Shown: one piece after another, positions 1 to 12,101 of the stretch
How positions within the stretch are numbered: the first letter of the stretch is position 1
Layout of the letters: the number at the start of each line of letters is the position of its first letter
Assembly: GCA_021018815.1 (NCBI GenBank)
Contig: JAITYX010000138.1
Coordinates: 248,001 to 312,000, forward strand
Direction of reading: 5' to 3'
DNA length: 64,000 nucleotides
Source: Talinum fruticosum
Taxonomy: Eukaryota; Streptophyta; Magnoliopsida; Caryophyllales; Talinaceae
Position numbers and translations under genes: made by a program
The notes under the pieces: model-generated
Told to the model about the DNA's origin: nothing
Database searches by the model: none
The model's input: only the letters and a program-made list of their open reading frames with translations

Positions 1-690
1 AAGCTCAAAAATAAAGTGGTAGGGCATGTTTTCGAGAACTTCTAAGAGATGTATCAAAGGGCTTTTAAGATTGAGAGAACTCGAATGAAAGTGCAATTTT
101 AAAAACAGCCCAACTTCAAACAAAGAGAAGACTTGAATATGGAGGTGCAAATTCGCAGCCTACCTAAGCTCCGAGGAGATTCGATGCAAGAGATAATTAC
201 CCTCGTGGTCAACAACCAACTAGAGATGGAGATCGAAAATTCTGTTCGAGGTGTGGGCGTCATCATACAGTACCATGTACGGGAGTGAAGGGACCATGCT
301 TTGGTTGTGGGAAATATGGACATTTTGTAGCCAATTGTCCCCAAGGATCTCGAACCAATCAAAATAAGGGGCAGCAGCAAGGATATGGACCCCAAACTTT
401 CCCTAAGCAAGGTCAACCTTCCGCTTAAGACAAAAGGGATGATGAGAAGCCACAGGTAGGAGGAAGAGTCTACAACATCACTAAAGGAAGAAGGAAAGAC
501 CTCAATGACCCGACGTAGTGGCCGGTACGATACTCTCGACAACCTCTATGCCTATGTTTTATTTGATTCATAAGCGACCCATCCCTTTGTGAATTCCGAA
601 ATGCTACGAAATTACCATGTAAACTCGCGATGAAGAATGTTGGACTTCGCATATCAACCCCAATAAGGTCGAGTAACTCGGACTGACGTG
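1..690 (+). pseudogene. gypsy gag zinc knuckle and aspartic protease remnant (G1)
   Basis: In the frame read from about 237 to 425 there is a CCHC knuckle, CFGCGKYGHFVANC (spacing C-x2-C-x4-H-x4-C), just after a second cysteine/histidine cluster (KFCSRCGRHHTVPC). This tandem arrangement is common in plant chromoviral Gag. Stop codons and frameshifts follow. At about 543-600 the protease active-site stretch is readable as DS-stop-ATHPF, where family members have DSGATH, so the catalytic-loop glycine codon is replaced by a stop. No functional protein is possible. The reading stops resembling protease near 660-690, where the deletion junction lies. Confidence 0.8.
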
Positions 691-857
691 ATCCATCGGA
701 GTCGCCAATTATGCATCAGTAGAAAAAACCATTCCAATAGACATAAGCTAGCTGAAGCGACATGGGAGCCGAACATGAGATACGGGAGAAATACCCCGCT
801 CCGGTTACATCAAGTGTCTAAATTTCGAGGATCAAATTTTTTGAAGGAGGGAAGAAA
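690..857 (+). pseudogene. gypsy integrase C-terminal remnant next to the polypurine tract (G1)
   Basis: The translation shows HKLAEATWEP followed, after a one-base shift, by HEIREKYP. It ends in FRGSNFLKEG. This matches the end of chromoviral integrase (HxxxEATWExE...YP, then FRGxNF) just upstream of the 3' LTR. The purine-rich run at about 843-857 is the likely polypurine tract. It is joined directly to protease-derived sequence, which shows that several kb of pol were lost. Confidence 0.75.
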
Positions 858-3800
858 TGTGAGACCCGAAATTTTGATTGGATTAATTTTATAGTTAAAT
901 TAAGCTAGGTATTTATACGTAATTTATTTTATGTGATTGTTATGTGCATGTGTGTTTATATAGCTTAATTAATAAAGGTAATTGCTCCTTCGTCGTTATT
1001 AAAGAGAGAAACCCGGGGCATACTTATGCTTAAAAAAAAAGAAAAAAAAAGAGATTATGGAGAGGATTAATGTGCTGCAGCAGGTGCTGGCTGCACCTAA
1101 TGAAACCACCGAAAAGGGAAAGAGACGATCGGAGGAAAAAAGGAAAGAAGGGGAGGGGCGAGATCAAACAGAACCGGGAACAAGAGAGAGAGAGAGAGAG
1201 AGCGAGACCGAGAGGGCGACCGAGAGCGCGAGGCGAGGAAGGGAGGCCGAAGACCGGCGTGCTGAATAGTGTGCAGCGGTGAAGCAGCCGGCGAGCGCAA
1301 GGAAACGGTCAGGCGCGAAGGAGGGCGAAACCGAGGCCGAAAAGGGACACGAACGCGAGGGCAGAGAGGGAGGCCGCCGGTGGGCCCGAGAACAGTGGCC
1401 GGCAACGGCGTTAGATGCGGAGGAGGGCGGCGAAACCGAGGCTAGCAGCAGGGGAAGAGGAAGGAAATGAGGAATTGAACCGGGGAGCTCGAAGCTCGGA
1501 AAACCAAGCAAACCGCCAATCCCCGAATCGAGGTGGGTAATCTTATACTCTAAACTATTATTAGTTTCGAAACCCAAATGAATTTCTTGTGAATATCGAA
1601 TGTTTGTTTTATTGTGAATATTGAATGTTTGTTGGGACTACAGAATGATTGTACCGTAGGAAGTATTTAGGCTAAATTAGAACTTGAGATAATCCGATTA
1701 AGTGTGAAGGCTGAATTGGGATACTAGAGATTATGAGAAAGTTAGATTGCGTAGGTCCAAGGAATATTATCGAAGTTTCAATTAGCGATTAAAGACAAAG
1801 AAGTTGCAATCTGGGTGCGAATTGCTTAGAGATTACTTGAGTTTACGATGTTGGAGGGGGAAAATAACTGCTAACATTGGGAGATAACGAGTTGAAGGAA
1901 AAGGAGAATATGAGTTTATATTGATTGGTACACAATTGAGGAATGAGAGTAGAAAGCAGTGGTTGGGTTAAATTGAATTGGAGATGTGCTTGAGTCCGTG
2001 AGATTGAACTAGACTTGAAGGTAAGCGAAGCTAACCAGAATTGAGTCATGAAAAGTGATTAAGAGTTATACAACTAAGGATGGACGAATAAGAGTCGATT
2101 CATAAGAAAGAAACATACAATGGGAGTTAAGGTAGGAAATGACGAGCTGAGAATGGTAAGGTTAAGTTGAGTTTAAAATATGTCTAAGCCTTGAGAATAA
2201 ATCAAGTTGAGGATAAGCATAGTGAGAGGAACTTAAGTGACGAAGTGAGATCAAGAGTTATATAGTTGAACATGGGTAAAAGAAGTTGAGTATAAAGTAG
2301 AGACATAAAATGAGGAATTGAGGTAAAGATAATAAATTGTGAAAAGTTGAAACATTGAATTAGATGGTATCTATTTATGGTTATTATGACTCAAAAAGTA
2401 TTAGTTCCTAAACTCATTCAGTTTGAAAGTAAATTAAGTTAAGGGGAATGGACTTTGGAATGGGAATATGCATCCATGTAGATTGATTGTGGCATTGAAA
2501 ACAAAATATGGCAAGAACTACTCATATGGGAATAGGAGACTCATGCTTTAGTAGAACATGGAGGAATAAGAATAAATGTTAGATACTTGCGCGAATACTT
2601 GAATAAATGTGCTAGCTTGGAATGTTAAGTTTCAGTATAGAGTGCTTGACACGGGAAGTGATTTGTTTCTAAATAATGCTTGAAAGTTGGTTTTGAAAAG
2701 AGTTCAAATGTTTACGCAAAAGGATACTTGTGTATGATTCTTGAGAAATACTTTCGAACTTGAAATGTGTTCTATAAGAAGTGAAACTGATTGAGAAAGT
2801 GAATTTAGAAGGGTGACACGTGTGTCATGCCTTCTAGGATGATAAAGTGATTTGAGATCTTGGTTAAAAACCAAGTTTGACAAGTGATTGTGATCACTTC
2901 GGTTTAAATGAATTTTGGGCTAAGGATTGTTTAGACCAGAGGAAGGAGGTGGTCGTGCGTATCAGGCCACGGGGTCTTTGCGTATCAGGATGCCCATCAA
3001 CCGGAGAGGTTGATTCTTTCCTGACGAGGAAAGTGGAGCCTTCCAGTTATTTGACTAGAGATAGGTCCCGGGAACCTGAGTCGGGGTTGTGCCCCGAGAA
3101 CCGCCTGGTGCTAGTTCAATCGTCGAAAGCCCCGAAAAGATTTTCAGTTTATGGCTGAAAGTATTTGAAAGAAACTGCAAATGATTCCACCTGGTTTAAA
3201 GTGATTCTATTCCTAAAATGATTATCAACCGTGCTTTCAAATGAATGAAGTGTTATGAGCTTTATGTTGCGAATGATTTCAAGAGATTTCATTGAGAAAT
3301 ATATATATTTGTATTATATTATTATGCTTTCCCTGATTTTATTATTATGAGTAATATGTGTAAAGAATTTTCATTTTAAGGGTGTAAGACTCCAGTGAGC
3401 CCGTGGTTTATTGCTCACCCCCACAAATTTCCCCCTCCCATCTGCAGGTACTCTTTGATATGGTTGGCTGGAATGCTTGACTTGGATGGTGATCGCGAGT
3501 TCAAGTTGGTTCATACGTGTCATGTTTAGTATATTGTATATCTTCAGTTACTTATGTAAATAGAGAGTATGTATAATACGTTTTATGTATGTACGGAGAC
3601 CCGAACTAGTAGCTCGACAAGCCAGAGATTTCCTTTCTCTGGCAGTTTTGATCTCAAGTGGTTGTAAATCTAGCTTTTGCTGAGCTCGTGATTTGGATTG
3701 TAAATTAGTTCAAAATGCGAGTTTTGTGGTTGTGAATATACTCTGGCGTGTGGCCATTGAGTTTTGTACTCCAAGCGTGTGGCTCATTGAGTTTTATTGT

Positions 3801-4022
3801 GACTTTCATGCAGGTTTTAAGGTTTTTAGCCTATGGGTTGGGCCATAGTTCAAACAGAACACTGCCAAAATTTTTAGAAAACTTCTAACCCTCTTAGGAA
3901 ATCATATTCCTTACCTTTAAGGTGGGCTAAGATAGCTAAGTCAACACCTAAGTAAGCCTTGGGAGTTTCTTTGAGGAACTCTGATGGTGTAATACTCTTA
4001 GGGTGGGTTTTGGTGTGTTACA
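858..4022 (+). repeat. 3' LTR of G1 (about 3.17 kb)
   Basis: It begins TGTGAGACCC right after the purine tract and ends TGTGTTACA, giving the usual TG...CA termini. Within it are GA-rich and GC-rich blocks (1170-1460, 2940-3140) that create long spurious reading frames, and a 3' part with two tandem phrases (GCGTGTGGC...TTGAG, 3745-3800). The block at about 3730-3980 is also found, inverted, in the leader of G3 (26780-27060), so the families are related. No gene is proposed inside. Confidence 0.75.
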
Positions 4023-4841
4023 CTTAGTAATCAAATTTATTATCGTTATTATTGCCATCGCTATTGTTATTACTTACATTATTTCCTTTTGTAACTTCCC
4101 ATGACTAGATGAATTTATAAAGGCAAAAATCACTTCGTAGATTGCTAAATCGGTTGGTTAAATTTTGTAGGTTGAAGTTTTAAAGTAACATTGGTAACTT
4201 ATACCAACCCCTCTTGACGTGCAATATGATCATAAGGTTCAGTTGACCGTTTCTCCATTAAACACCTACTGTGCTAATCGGTCCCTTCCTAAATTAAGTC
4301 TCTTACTCACCTAATTGTTTAATCCTCCAACGTTGTATAATTGTTTACTTGGATACCTAACCCAATTCTTATAAATGGCATATGTTAACTTATTTTTTTC
4401 TTAAATTCTGAACCTCATTTATTTTCTTTAATTTACTTCAATAATCCAAATCACTTCTTTCCTTTAACTCTCAAAATAACTTATTTTCTTTAATCTTCCC
4501 AAAATTATTTATTGTCTTCAACTTCTTGGAATCCTTCAACTTACCTATTCTCCTTAATTCACATTTTTAATCCATATCCTCATAGCACAACATGCATGCT
4601 TATTTTTTCTTAGATCCTCACATAATATTGTACTTTAAAGTTTCATTTTAATTTTTTTACATTCATGCCCATTTTAGTTAATCTCTTCCTCCAAAATTTT
4701 CTAATAAACTTGAATCATCACGAAATCCAAATTTCCTTTGCTTTGGAAGCCACCACAGACCTCCCCACGGCTAGTGGGGGCCAATGGTCGACTCTAGAGG
4801 TCATCAAGGAACTTTCCATGGTAAGTGGGGACTTCTGGTGG

Positions 4842-4956
4842 CCACCACGGGTTACCCCACAGCCTGTGGGAGCACCCATGGTGGGTGTTTTGGGTTAATT
4901 AACTCGTTGATGGCCACCACGGCCTGCCCCACAGGCTGTAGGGGTACCCGTGGTGG
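4842..4956. repeat. two tandem imperfect palindromes
   Basis: Two units about 72 bp apart (4842-4884 and 4914-4956) each begin CCACCACGG and end in its near or exact inverse (CCATGGTGG, CCGTGGTGG). Each has an inner CCCCACAG/CTGT(A)GGG pair. Each unit could form a GC-rich hairpin with a short loop. A weaker third trace lies at 4757-4830. Function unknown. Confidence 0.7.
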
Positions 4957-5755
4957 GTGGCAGGTCTTCCAAACTCCACTTTTTTATGCTCTACGTATTT
5001 TGTCTTTGTGAGATATTTATGAAAGGTTTATCTTATAAATTTTCCATCATTGTAAGTATCATATTAGCTCACCAAAACCCATTAAAAGCGCATGCAAGAT
5101 AATTACTTTTCATACCAAGATTTGGGCAACTCGAGTTAACGTTTCCAATCAACGATCCCCAAAAGCATAACACTGGCTATGTAATATGATTTTACACAAT
5201 AATTCATTGCATGTAACATCTATTTAATTATTTCTAAAAATTAAAGGAATTGATTAGTTGAAAGTTGAGGTTTTTACCCAAAACCCATAAGAAAAATGAG
5301 GGAGTTATGGTGGAAGGGGTGGCTAATCGGAGCTCCGGTGACTGGTGGTGGTTGGCGGCGGTGGGAAGCGGCGACCGGTGGTGATGGTGGCTGGCTGGCG
5401 GCAGGTGCATCAACAGGGACTAGGTGCAGCAGAGAGGGGGTGGAGTGAGGGAGATGGGTTCCTTTGGGAAAGAGAACAAATGATGAAGGTTGAGTTTTTG
5501 AGGTTTTAGGGGCTTAAATAGCCAAAATCAAATCCTGAAAATTTCTCTCTCCTCCGTCAGAATTCCAACCTCCTCTTTTAGTTTATTATTTTTTTTCATT
5601 TGCTTGGTTATTGGGTCCTCTACTCTCTACAAGCCTAAATAACCCAATATCTAAGCCCAAGTTAAAAGAATGTCGGTTTTTGGAATTCCCGACTTGAATA
5701 ATTATTTGCAAACTTTAGGCGTATGAATTATTGTTATTATGATTCCAATAATGCC

Positions 5756-5756
<1 letters not shown>

Positions 5757-5834
<78 letters not shown>
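5757..5834. repeat. (ATT)n microsatellite
   Basis: About 26 uninterrupted ATT units inside the minus-strand gypsy-type LTR. They produce a spurious poly-leucine frame on the plus strand. Confidence 0.95.
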
Positions 5835-6047
5835 CATCACAAAGCATAATTTATTTGTTCATTCATTTATTTATATATTTTTGGCCATGCGTCGTTATCA
5901 TCATCCGAGTCCTACAACACATAATATGGTTGTTTGCACAAGTACATAATATACATGATAATGAGGAATGAAAGTGTCCATTGAATTGCACGTGCTCATT
6001 AATATTTATTAATCTTTGTTGATGTATTGGATTAACGTTGGGGCATT

Positions 6048-6515
6048 ATATAATTCATATTTTCTGAGTTGTAAAGTTTTGTAATTAGTCACACACTCTT
6101 CTTACTTTCTAAGTAAGGTCCCTTGACTGAGCTGTAAGGGTTAATTGAGCTCAATTGTCCCTACCTGTAAAGGTTACCTCGGTTAGGAAGTACTAGATTA
6201 GATAAGGAAACTTCTAAGTCTAGGAAAACACTGTAAGGAATTGTCTAAGGGAGTAAATCTGATTAAGTCAGTCCGTTGTATTTTGTGGATTCAAAATAAT
6301 GGATTTGACTTGGTACTTGGATTAGCACTGTCCCTGGTTTTCTGCCCCAGGAGGGTTTCCACGTATCTCTAAGTTATATTTTTCTGAGTTCAATCTACAC
6401 TCAGATTATCCTGTTCATTCCTTTCAAGCTTAAAGTTTCTAAGTTTGATAAAATTTCCTCATCACCTTATTCACCCCCTCTAGGGTGACTAAGACTCTCC
6501 AAGAGCAAACCTTCA
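6048..6515 (+). repeat. 5' LTR remnant of C1 (3' third only)
   Basis: It matches 15140-15610 closely, from TAATTC(A/C)TATTTTC onward, and ends CAAACCTTCA followed by the primer-binding site. About 1 kb of the LTR 5' part is missing, cut at the edge of the gypsy-type LTR fragment. Confidence 0.85.
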
Positions 6516-6517
6516 AT

Positions 6518-6530
6518 TGGTATCAGAGCC
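6518..6530 (+). other. primer-binding site, initiator tRNA-Met type (C1)
   Basis: TGGTATCAGAGCC lies two bases after the LTR end. This is the standard plant sequence complementary to the 3' end of initiator tRNA-Met and fixes the orientation and 5' end of C1. Confidence 0.9.
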
Positions 6531-6575
6531 TAACCTTTCAGAAAGGATATAACCATCCAAAGGTCTGAAGATCAG

Positions 6576-8400
6576 ATGGCTCGGAACAATGGATAGTTCG
6601 ATGAAGGAAGATCTTTCGCCGGACCACCAAATTTCAAAGGGTCAACTTCATGCACTTGGAAGAAGCTAATGGAATGCTTTCTGTTAGACAACGATGAAGA
6701 TGTTTAGAACATCATCCAAGAAGGCAATTACACTCCAATGAAGATGGAAGATACAAGACCTGTGCCTAAAGAGAAGTTCCAAGTACACCAATAAGGAGTC
6801 AAAAAGTTCAGAAAGAACTTCAAAGCAATGAACATTCTGATGTGTGCTATCAGCTCAGAAGAGTACGATGAGAGTGTCAACTCTGTGACACAACTAAAGA
6901 TGTGTGGGACACCCTTGTCAACACATATGAAGGAACAAGCCAAGTGAAACAGGCAAAGATAAGTCAATATCTTGACAAGTATGAGCTATTCAAAATGGAG
7001 CCCGAAGAAAACATCACTCAGATGTTTATACCCTTCAGTGAGATTACAAACAATCTTAAATCTCTTGGTAGAAGGATTTCCCATGAGGAAATGCGCAGAA
7101 AAATTCTAAGAAGTCTACCAAAGAGAAGATGGGGTCCCAAGGTGTCTCGCTATCGAGGAAGCTCAAGACATTTCCCAACTAAAGCCAGATGAACTAATTG
7201 GGAAGCTACCTACCCATGAAATCTATCTGGAAGAAGGGGATGCCGAGGTGAGCACTAAGAAGAACATTACACCGAAAGCCTCAAAAATAGAGGAGAAAGT
7301 CTGAGTTCCTCACACTTAGAAGAAGATCCCATGGCACTAATTGCTCAAGGCTTCAAAAGACTGATGAAGCACAAGAAATGGGAGAAGAGGCCAAAGGAAG
7401 AGTTCTACAAGAAAGATAAGAAAGACAGAAAAGGTAAACACTCCTCCCCTTCAAAGTTATCTTTGACTAAGAACTCCGGCTATTTTGAATGTGGCAGCAA
7501 AGATCATATAGTCAAAGACTGTCCAAGGAGAAAGAGGGACACAAAGAAGAAAAAGGCTATAATGACCACATGGAGTGATGAAGACTCATCTGAAGAAGAT
7601 GAAGATTCTAATGACTCAAAGTGTCTAATGGCCCTAACGGACTCGAAGCTGAATCTGAGTTAGATTCCGACAATTCGGACATCGAGGACACAAATCCTCG
7701 GGAGGTAATTGAATGCTTTCTTAAGTTCTCCAAAGTTGATTTAGCGAAATATATTTATACTTTGGAAGAAAAGTTTAATGCTGATTCTTCTCAATTCAAA
7801 GAACAACTTGAGTCTCTTACTTCGAGAGCAATGGTTTCAAAAATGAATTGGAAAAACTGAGATTAACTCTCAAAGAACTCAAGACTAGTACTCAAGCCAA
7901 TGAGATTGAGTCTCGAGTCACTCGAAGAGAAAATGAGCATCTAAAAAGAAAGCTCAATAAGTCTCAAGAGCTTGTTTTGAAATTCACTTAAGGTCAGAAA
8001 AACCTTGACATGCTTTCGGGCTCTCGGTGTGTCTCCTTCAGGAAAGAAGGACTTGGCTTTAACGAAGAGGAGGAATCTGATTCCTACTCAAATCTTTTCA
8101 AGAAGGATTCCAGGATTTTAAAGTTCAAGAAGGTTGAGCATGGTCCTATTCATAAAAATGAAAGGAGGACTGAGCCCAGATTAGTTTATAGAAGAAAGCC
8201 TTCTCCACCTGTTTATAATAGAAAAGATTTTCAAAAGAAAGAGACACAAACATGATTTTCTAAAAGGAAGACCTAGAATCAGACCAAACCCAAAGTCATT
8301 CAAATCTGGGTTCCCAAGAGTCTTCATCCTCATAAAAGGACCACAGTAAAGGGAGTTACTTGGGTTTGTTAAAGGAAGTGAGAAGGGTTAGTGTGTTTTT
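6576..8400 (+). pseudogene. copia gag, extended Sirevirus type (C1)
   Basis: It starts at an ATG reading MARNNG, after which stops and frameshifts interrupt it. The N-terminal part holds the copia gag core (WKKLMECFL, then SQYLDKYELFKM and EENITQMF at about 6960-7030). A zinc knuckle follows at about 7480-7530 (ECGSKDHIVKDC), its first cysteine apparently lost. After it come an acidic stretch and a heptad-like coiled-coil region (7700-7990), then the motif GQKNLDML (about 7992) and FRKEGLGFNEEEESDSYSN. A long coiled-coil Gag extension with this trailer is typical of Sireviruses. Gag would form virus-like particles in the cytoplasm; this copy cannot make intact protein. Confidence 0.8.
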
Positions 8401-9900
8401 GACTTGCAGGTAACTCGGAAAAGGACAAAAGGTCATTGGTACTTAGATAGTGGATGCTCACGCCACATGTCTTGAGATTCAAGACTCTTTTCTGAGTTGG
8501 AAGATTACAAAGAAGGCAAAGTCACTTTTGGAGATGACGAGTAAGGGCAAGATAGTTGGAATAGGCACGATTGAGAAAGGAGAAAATCTGGTCAGCCCAG
8601 TCTATCTTGTTAAGGGATTAATGTATAATCTACTCAAGCATATCTCAATTGTATGGTAAGGGTCAAGAGATAAGGTTCACTCAAACAAATTTCTATATTT
8701 CTAATGCAACTACCAAAGAGACTAAGCTCTCGGGTAAGAGATCCGGTAATACCTACACTTGTTCTTGGACATGGCATCGTAGACTAGGTCATGTTAGCAT
8801 ACATACTATCAAAGAGCTTGCATCTCATGGTTTAATTAGAGGTTTACCTAACTCTGCATTTAAGAAAGATAAAATTTGTGAAGCATGCACAAAAGTGAAA
8901 CAGGTCAGATCATCCTTCAAATCTCTCAAAACTATTTCCACATCCTAAGTGCTTCAAATGTTGCATATGGATTTATGTGGTGAAATCCCTGTAAAGAGTC
9001 TTGGAGGTAAATCATATGTACTTGTGATTGTAAATGATTACTCAGAATTTACCTGGGTTTGTTTTCTCAAGAATAAAAATGAAGCTTTCAAAGAGTTCAG
9101 CAAGCTCTACAGGAAAATTCAAGTTGAGTCTCGGACCCGGATAAGAAGAATTCGAACGGACCATGCAAGGGAGTTCAATTACTTAGAATTTATAGAGTTA
9201 CGCGATAAGAATGGTATTTCTCACAACTTCTCAGCACCCGGAACCCCTCAACGGAATGGGGTAGTGAAGAGAAAGAACTGAACTCTTAAAGAAATAGGAA
9301 GGACGATGATGATTGAACACGATCTACCTTACTATTTCAGGGCCGAGGCAGATCAACACAGACAAACTACATACTAAACAGATGCCTCATCGGACCCATC
9401 TTGAAGAAAACTCCATACGAGCTCTACAAGGGAATGAAACCTAACAGTTCATACTTCAAACCCTTTCGTTGTAAGTGTTATGCTCACAATAATGGTAAGG
9501 ATCACCTCACCAAGTTTGATGCTCGATCAAATGAAGGTATCTTTCTAGGTTATTAATCTCATAATAAAGCATATTGTGTTTTCAATAAAAGAACTAACAA
9601 AGTGGCGGAAAGCATCCACGTTGTGTTTGATGAGATTGATCAGGGAAAACCAAGTGAATCAACATTCTCGGATCTGAAACTCATCCGAGATATAGATGAT
9701 CTTACTAAACTAAGCTCAAATAGAGTCAAAAGAAAGCAGCTCGGAATGACGCAGCTTAGAACATCATAACTCATACTAAACCAGCTCAGGAACCAGCTCG
9801 GAATGTTAAAGATCAAACAGATGAGCAAACTCAGTCAGATCAGATCACTAAAGATCGGTAAGTTCAACTAACCAATCTGGTGAACCGGAGAATAAGTAGA
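8401..9900 (+). pseudogene. copia protease and integrase (C1)
   Basis: The protease active site WYLDSGCSRHM is readable at about 8431-8465. The integrase zinc-binding region follows (WHRRLGH, then CEACTK, 8770-8900). The catalytic core shows LHMDLCGE (first Asp) and RTDHAREF (second Asp). The position of the catalytic Glu, normally in VVERKN, reads VVKRKN at about 9266-9280, so the third catalytic residue is lost as well as the frame. Downstream are the usual SYFKPF-type core end and a degraded linker to RT. Confidence 0.8.
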
Positions 9901-10089
9901 GCATTCAAATATGCTTCGAGCCACCACTTGCGAATATTTTGTCTAACATCAATAGTGGGGTAAGAACTCGTTCTTCTTTGCAAAATCTATGTGCATTCAC
10001 TGCATTCATATCATTAGCTGAACCCAGAAATGCACTAGAGACCCTAAATGAATTTGAATGGGTAGAGGCCATGCAAGAGGCACTTAATC

Positions 10090-11539
10090 AATTTGAGAGA
10101 AACTAAGTCCGGACTTTCACCAAACGACCTTCCGACCACCAGTCATAGGATCCAAATGGATTTTCAAGAACAAATTGGATGAAGATGGGTTGCTAGTCAG
10201 AAATAAAGCTAGAATTGTGGCTCAAGGTTACAATCAAGAAGAAGGGATTGATTGTGGGGAAACCTTTGCACCAGTTGCTAGGATAGAAGCAATCAGAATC
10301 CTCTTGGCATTTACATTAAGCATGAATATTAAGTTGTACCAAATGGATGTCAAATGTGCTTTTTGAATGGTTTCATTCAAGAGGAAGTCTATGTTAAGCA
10401 ACCCCTAGATTTGAAAACCCAGAATTTCAAAATCATGTTTACAAGTTGCGAAAGGCTCTTTATGGTTTTAAACAAGCTCCCAGAGCTTGGTATGAAAGAC
10501 TCAGCGAGTTTCTTGGTTGGAAATAATTTCAAAAGAGGTCAGATTGACAAAACTCTTTTCATAAAAACCAAGGGGAAAGACTTTCTTATTGCTCAGATTT
10601 ATATAGATGATATAATTTTCGGAGCTACTAATAAAAATCTCGGTCAAGATTTTTTTGAGTTGATGAGATAAGAATTCCAAATGAGCATGATGGAAGAGCT
10701 CAATTTCTTTCTTGGTCTACAAATCAAACAAGATAAAGATGGCATTTATGTTCATCAATCTAAGTATACCAAGGAGTTGCTGAAGAAGTACAAGCTTCAA
10801 GATGTAAAACATGCAGCAACACCAATGAGTAGCAGACATCAAACTGGACTCAAACGAAAAAGGTAATGCGGTAGATCGAAACTCTATCGAGGTATGATTG
10901 GATCTCTGCTATATCTCACATCAAGTAGACAAGACATTAATGTTTAGTGTATGTCTGTGTGCAAGATTCCAAGCTAATCCAAAAGAATCAAATCTCACTA
11001 CGGTAAACAGAATTTTTAGATATCTTGCGGGGACTCGGAATTTAGGTCTATGGTTCTCAAGAGACTCAAAGCTGACCCTCTCTAGATACTCGCGATGCTG
11101 ACTATGCTTGGATACAAAGTTGATAGAAAGAGCACATTAGGAGCATGCCAATTTCTTGGTCAATCCCTTATATCTTGGCACTCAAAGAAGCAAAACACAG
11201 TTGCTCTATCAAGCTGCTAAAGCTGAGTACATTGCAGCTGGAGCATGCTGTGCTCGATTCTATAGATCAACACTTGAAAGATCTTGGACTTTCATTCAAA
11301 TCAATTCCAATCAAGTGTGATAATCATAGTGCAATCAGAATCACTAAGAATCCATTGCAGCATTCAAAGACAAAGCATATTGAGGTCGGGTATCATTTTC
11401 GAGAGACCATTATGAGAAAGGTGATATTGAACTTGAATTCATTCCTACGAAATTTCAATTAGCTGATATTATCACTAAGCCACTTAGTGAGGATCGGTTT
11501 TGTTTTATTAGGAATTAACTTGGAATGATTAATGCATGA
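10090..11539 (+). pseudogene. copia reverse transcriptase and RNase H (C1)
   Basis: RT motifs in order are [44 protein letters not shown] and the catalytic YIDD box (QIYIDDIIFGAT, about 10600-10630), then LNFFLGLQI. RNase H follows in pieces: RYLAGTRNLGLWF, AEYIAAGACC, and the terminal DIITKPLSEDRF. It ends LGMINA-stop at 11539. At least five frameshifts or stops break it. The C3 copy at 39840-41234 is closely similar, and both end with the same LGM-x-NA tail. Confidence 0.85.
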
Positions 11540-11940
11540 TTATGTGATTTTCTAAGTGAACTTGTCTTGTATGACTATGCATTATATGTATTCTTTCTTT
11601 GTCTTAATAACACTTGGTTCAGTTGACTCGGTGAAACTAAGTTAGGAGTTATTATGTGCTTGCGTTTTCGAGTCACTAAAAAACCAAACCGAGTCATACT
11701 CGGCTTTTGAGAAAAATGGACTTCAAACTTCTTAAATCATATCTAGATTAGTATAGAATTTCATAAATTTCTTTTAAAATTTCTCTTTTTCTCTCTCTTT
11801 ACCTCGTGCATCGATTAGTGAACTAGCCCTTGGAAGAAAGACGCTCGAATCCTAACCATTGGAGACAGAAACATCACACCTATCCGAGGTGACCATTGGA
11901 GGTTTAGGTCGGAATGAATACTGAAGGACATTCCTTTCGC

Positions 11941-11948
11941 TATAAATA
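11941..11948 (+). promoter_or_regulatory. TATA box upstream of ORF3 (C1)
   Basis: TATAAATA lies 161 bases before the ORF3 ATG, followed by a CT-rich leader. The same box, with flanking TATAAATAGC, recurs upstream of ORF3 in C3 (41602) and C4 (49019). Its conservation suggests an internal promoter; transcription is inferred. Confidence 0.6.
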
Positions 11949-12101
11949 GCATCTCTTTTCCTTCATTTCGCTACTTTACTCTCTGCTAACCTAATGTCTC
12001 GCTCACTCACCTGTCGTAGACAAAACTCTCGATCTTTTCTTACTCTCTCTCTAGCTCTCTCGTTTCTTCGAGTCCACTCTCTTTCACTTCAAAATTCAGC
12101 C

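Larger units (their letters stand above)
1..4022 (+). mobile_element. G1: 3' part of a Tekay/Del-like Ty3/gypsy retrotransposon
   Basis: The window opens inside this element. In order there are a gag zinc-knuckle and protease remnant, a short remnant of the integrase 3' end, a purine-rich tract, and one long LTR running from TGTGAGACCC to TGTGTTACA. Most of pol (RT, RNase H, integrase core) is missing between about 660 and 690, so this is an internally deleted copy. The long LTR and the conserved pol end just before a purine tract and TGTGAGACC are typical of chromoviral Tekay/Del elements; that lineage call rests on family knowledge. The 5' LTR lies outside the window, so no target duplication can be checked. 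Confidence 0.85.
4023..6047 (-). repeat. minus-strand gypsy-type LTR fragment (G0)
   Basis: The right edge reads GGGGCATTATA, which on the minus strand resembles a gypsy LTR start. The neighbouring GCACGTGCTCATTAATA matches the inverted starts of the G2 and G3 LTRs. The interior has the same minus-strand order as the G3 LTRs: a G-rich block at 5290-5460, then an ATT microsatellite. The right edge abuts a broken copia LTR (C1) exactly, suggesting that this LTR inserted into it. The left boundary against G1 is uncertain because I see no clear LTR terminus near 4023. Reading frames here are low-complexity shadows. Confidence 0.5.

Noticed and set aside
1057..1577. Overlapping frames on both strands rich in Arg/Glu or Ser/Leu/Pro
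   Set aside because: They come from GA/CT-rich LTR sequence of G1. Frames overlap in all senses, have no domain, and lie wholly within the LTR.
2877..3158. 93-residue frame on the plus strand
   Set aside because: It lies inside the G1 LTR with no recognisable motif; the GC-rich block simply lacks stops.
4665..5011. Two overlapping frames with repeated Gly/Thr/Pro phrases
   Set aside because: The apparent peptide repeats reflect the tandem DNA palindromes, and the frames overlap each other.
5723..5971. Poly-leucine frame resembling a membrane protein
   Set aside because: Encoded by the ATT microsatellite.
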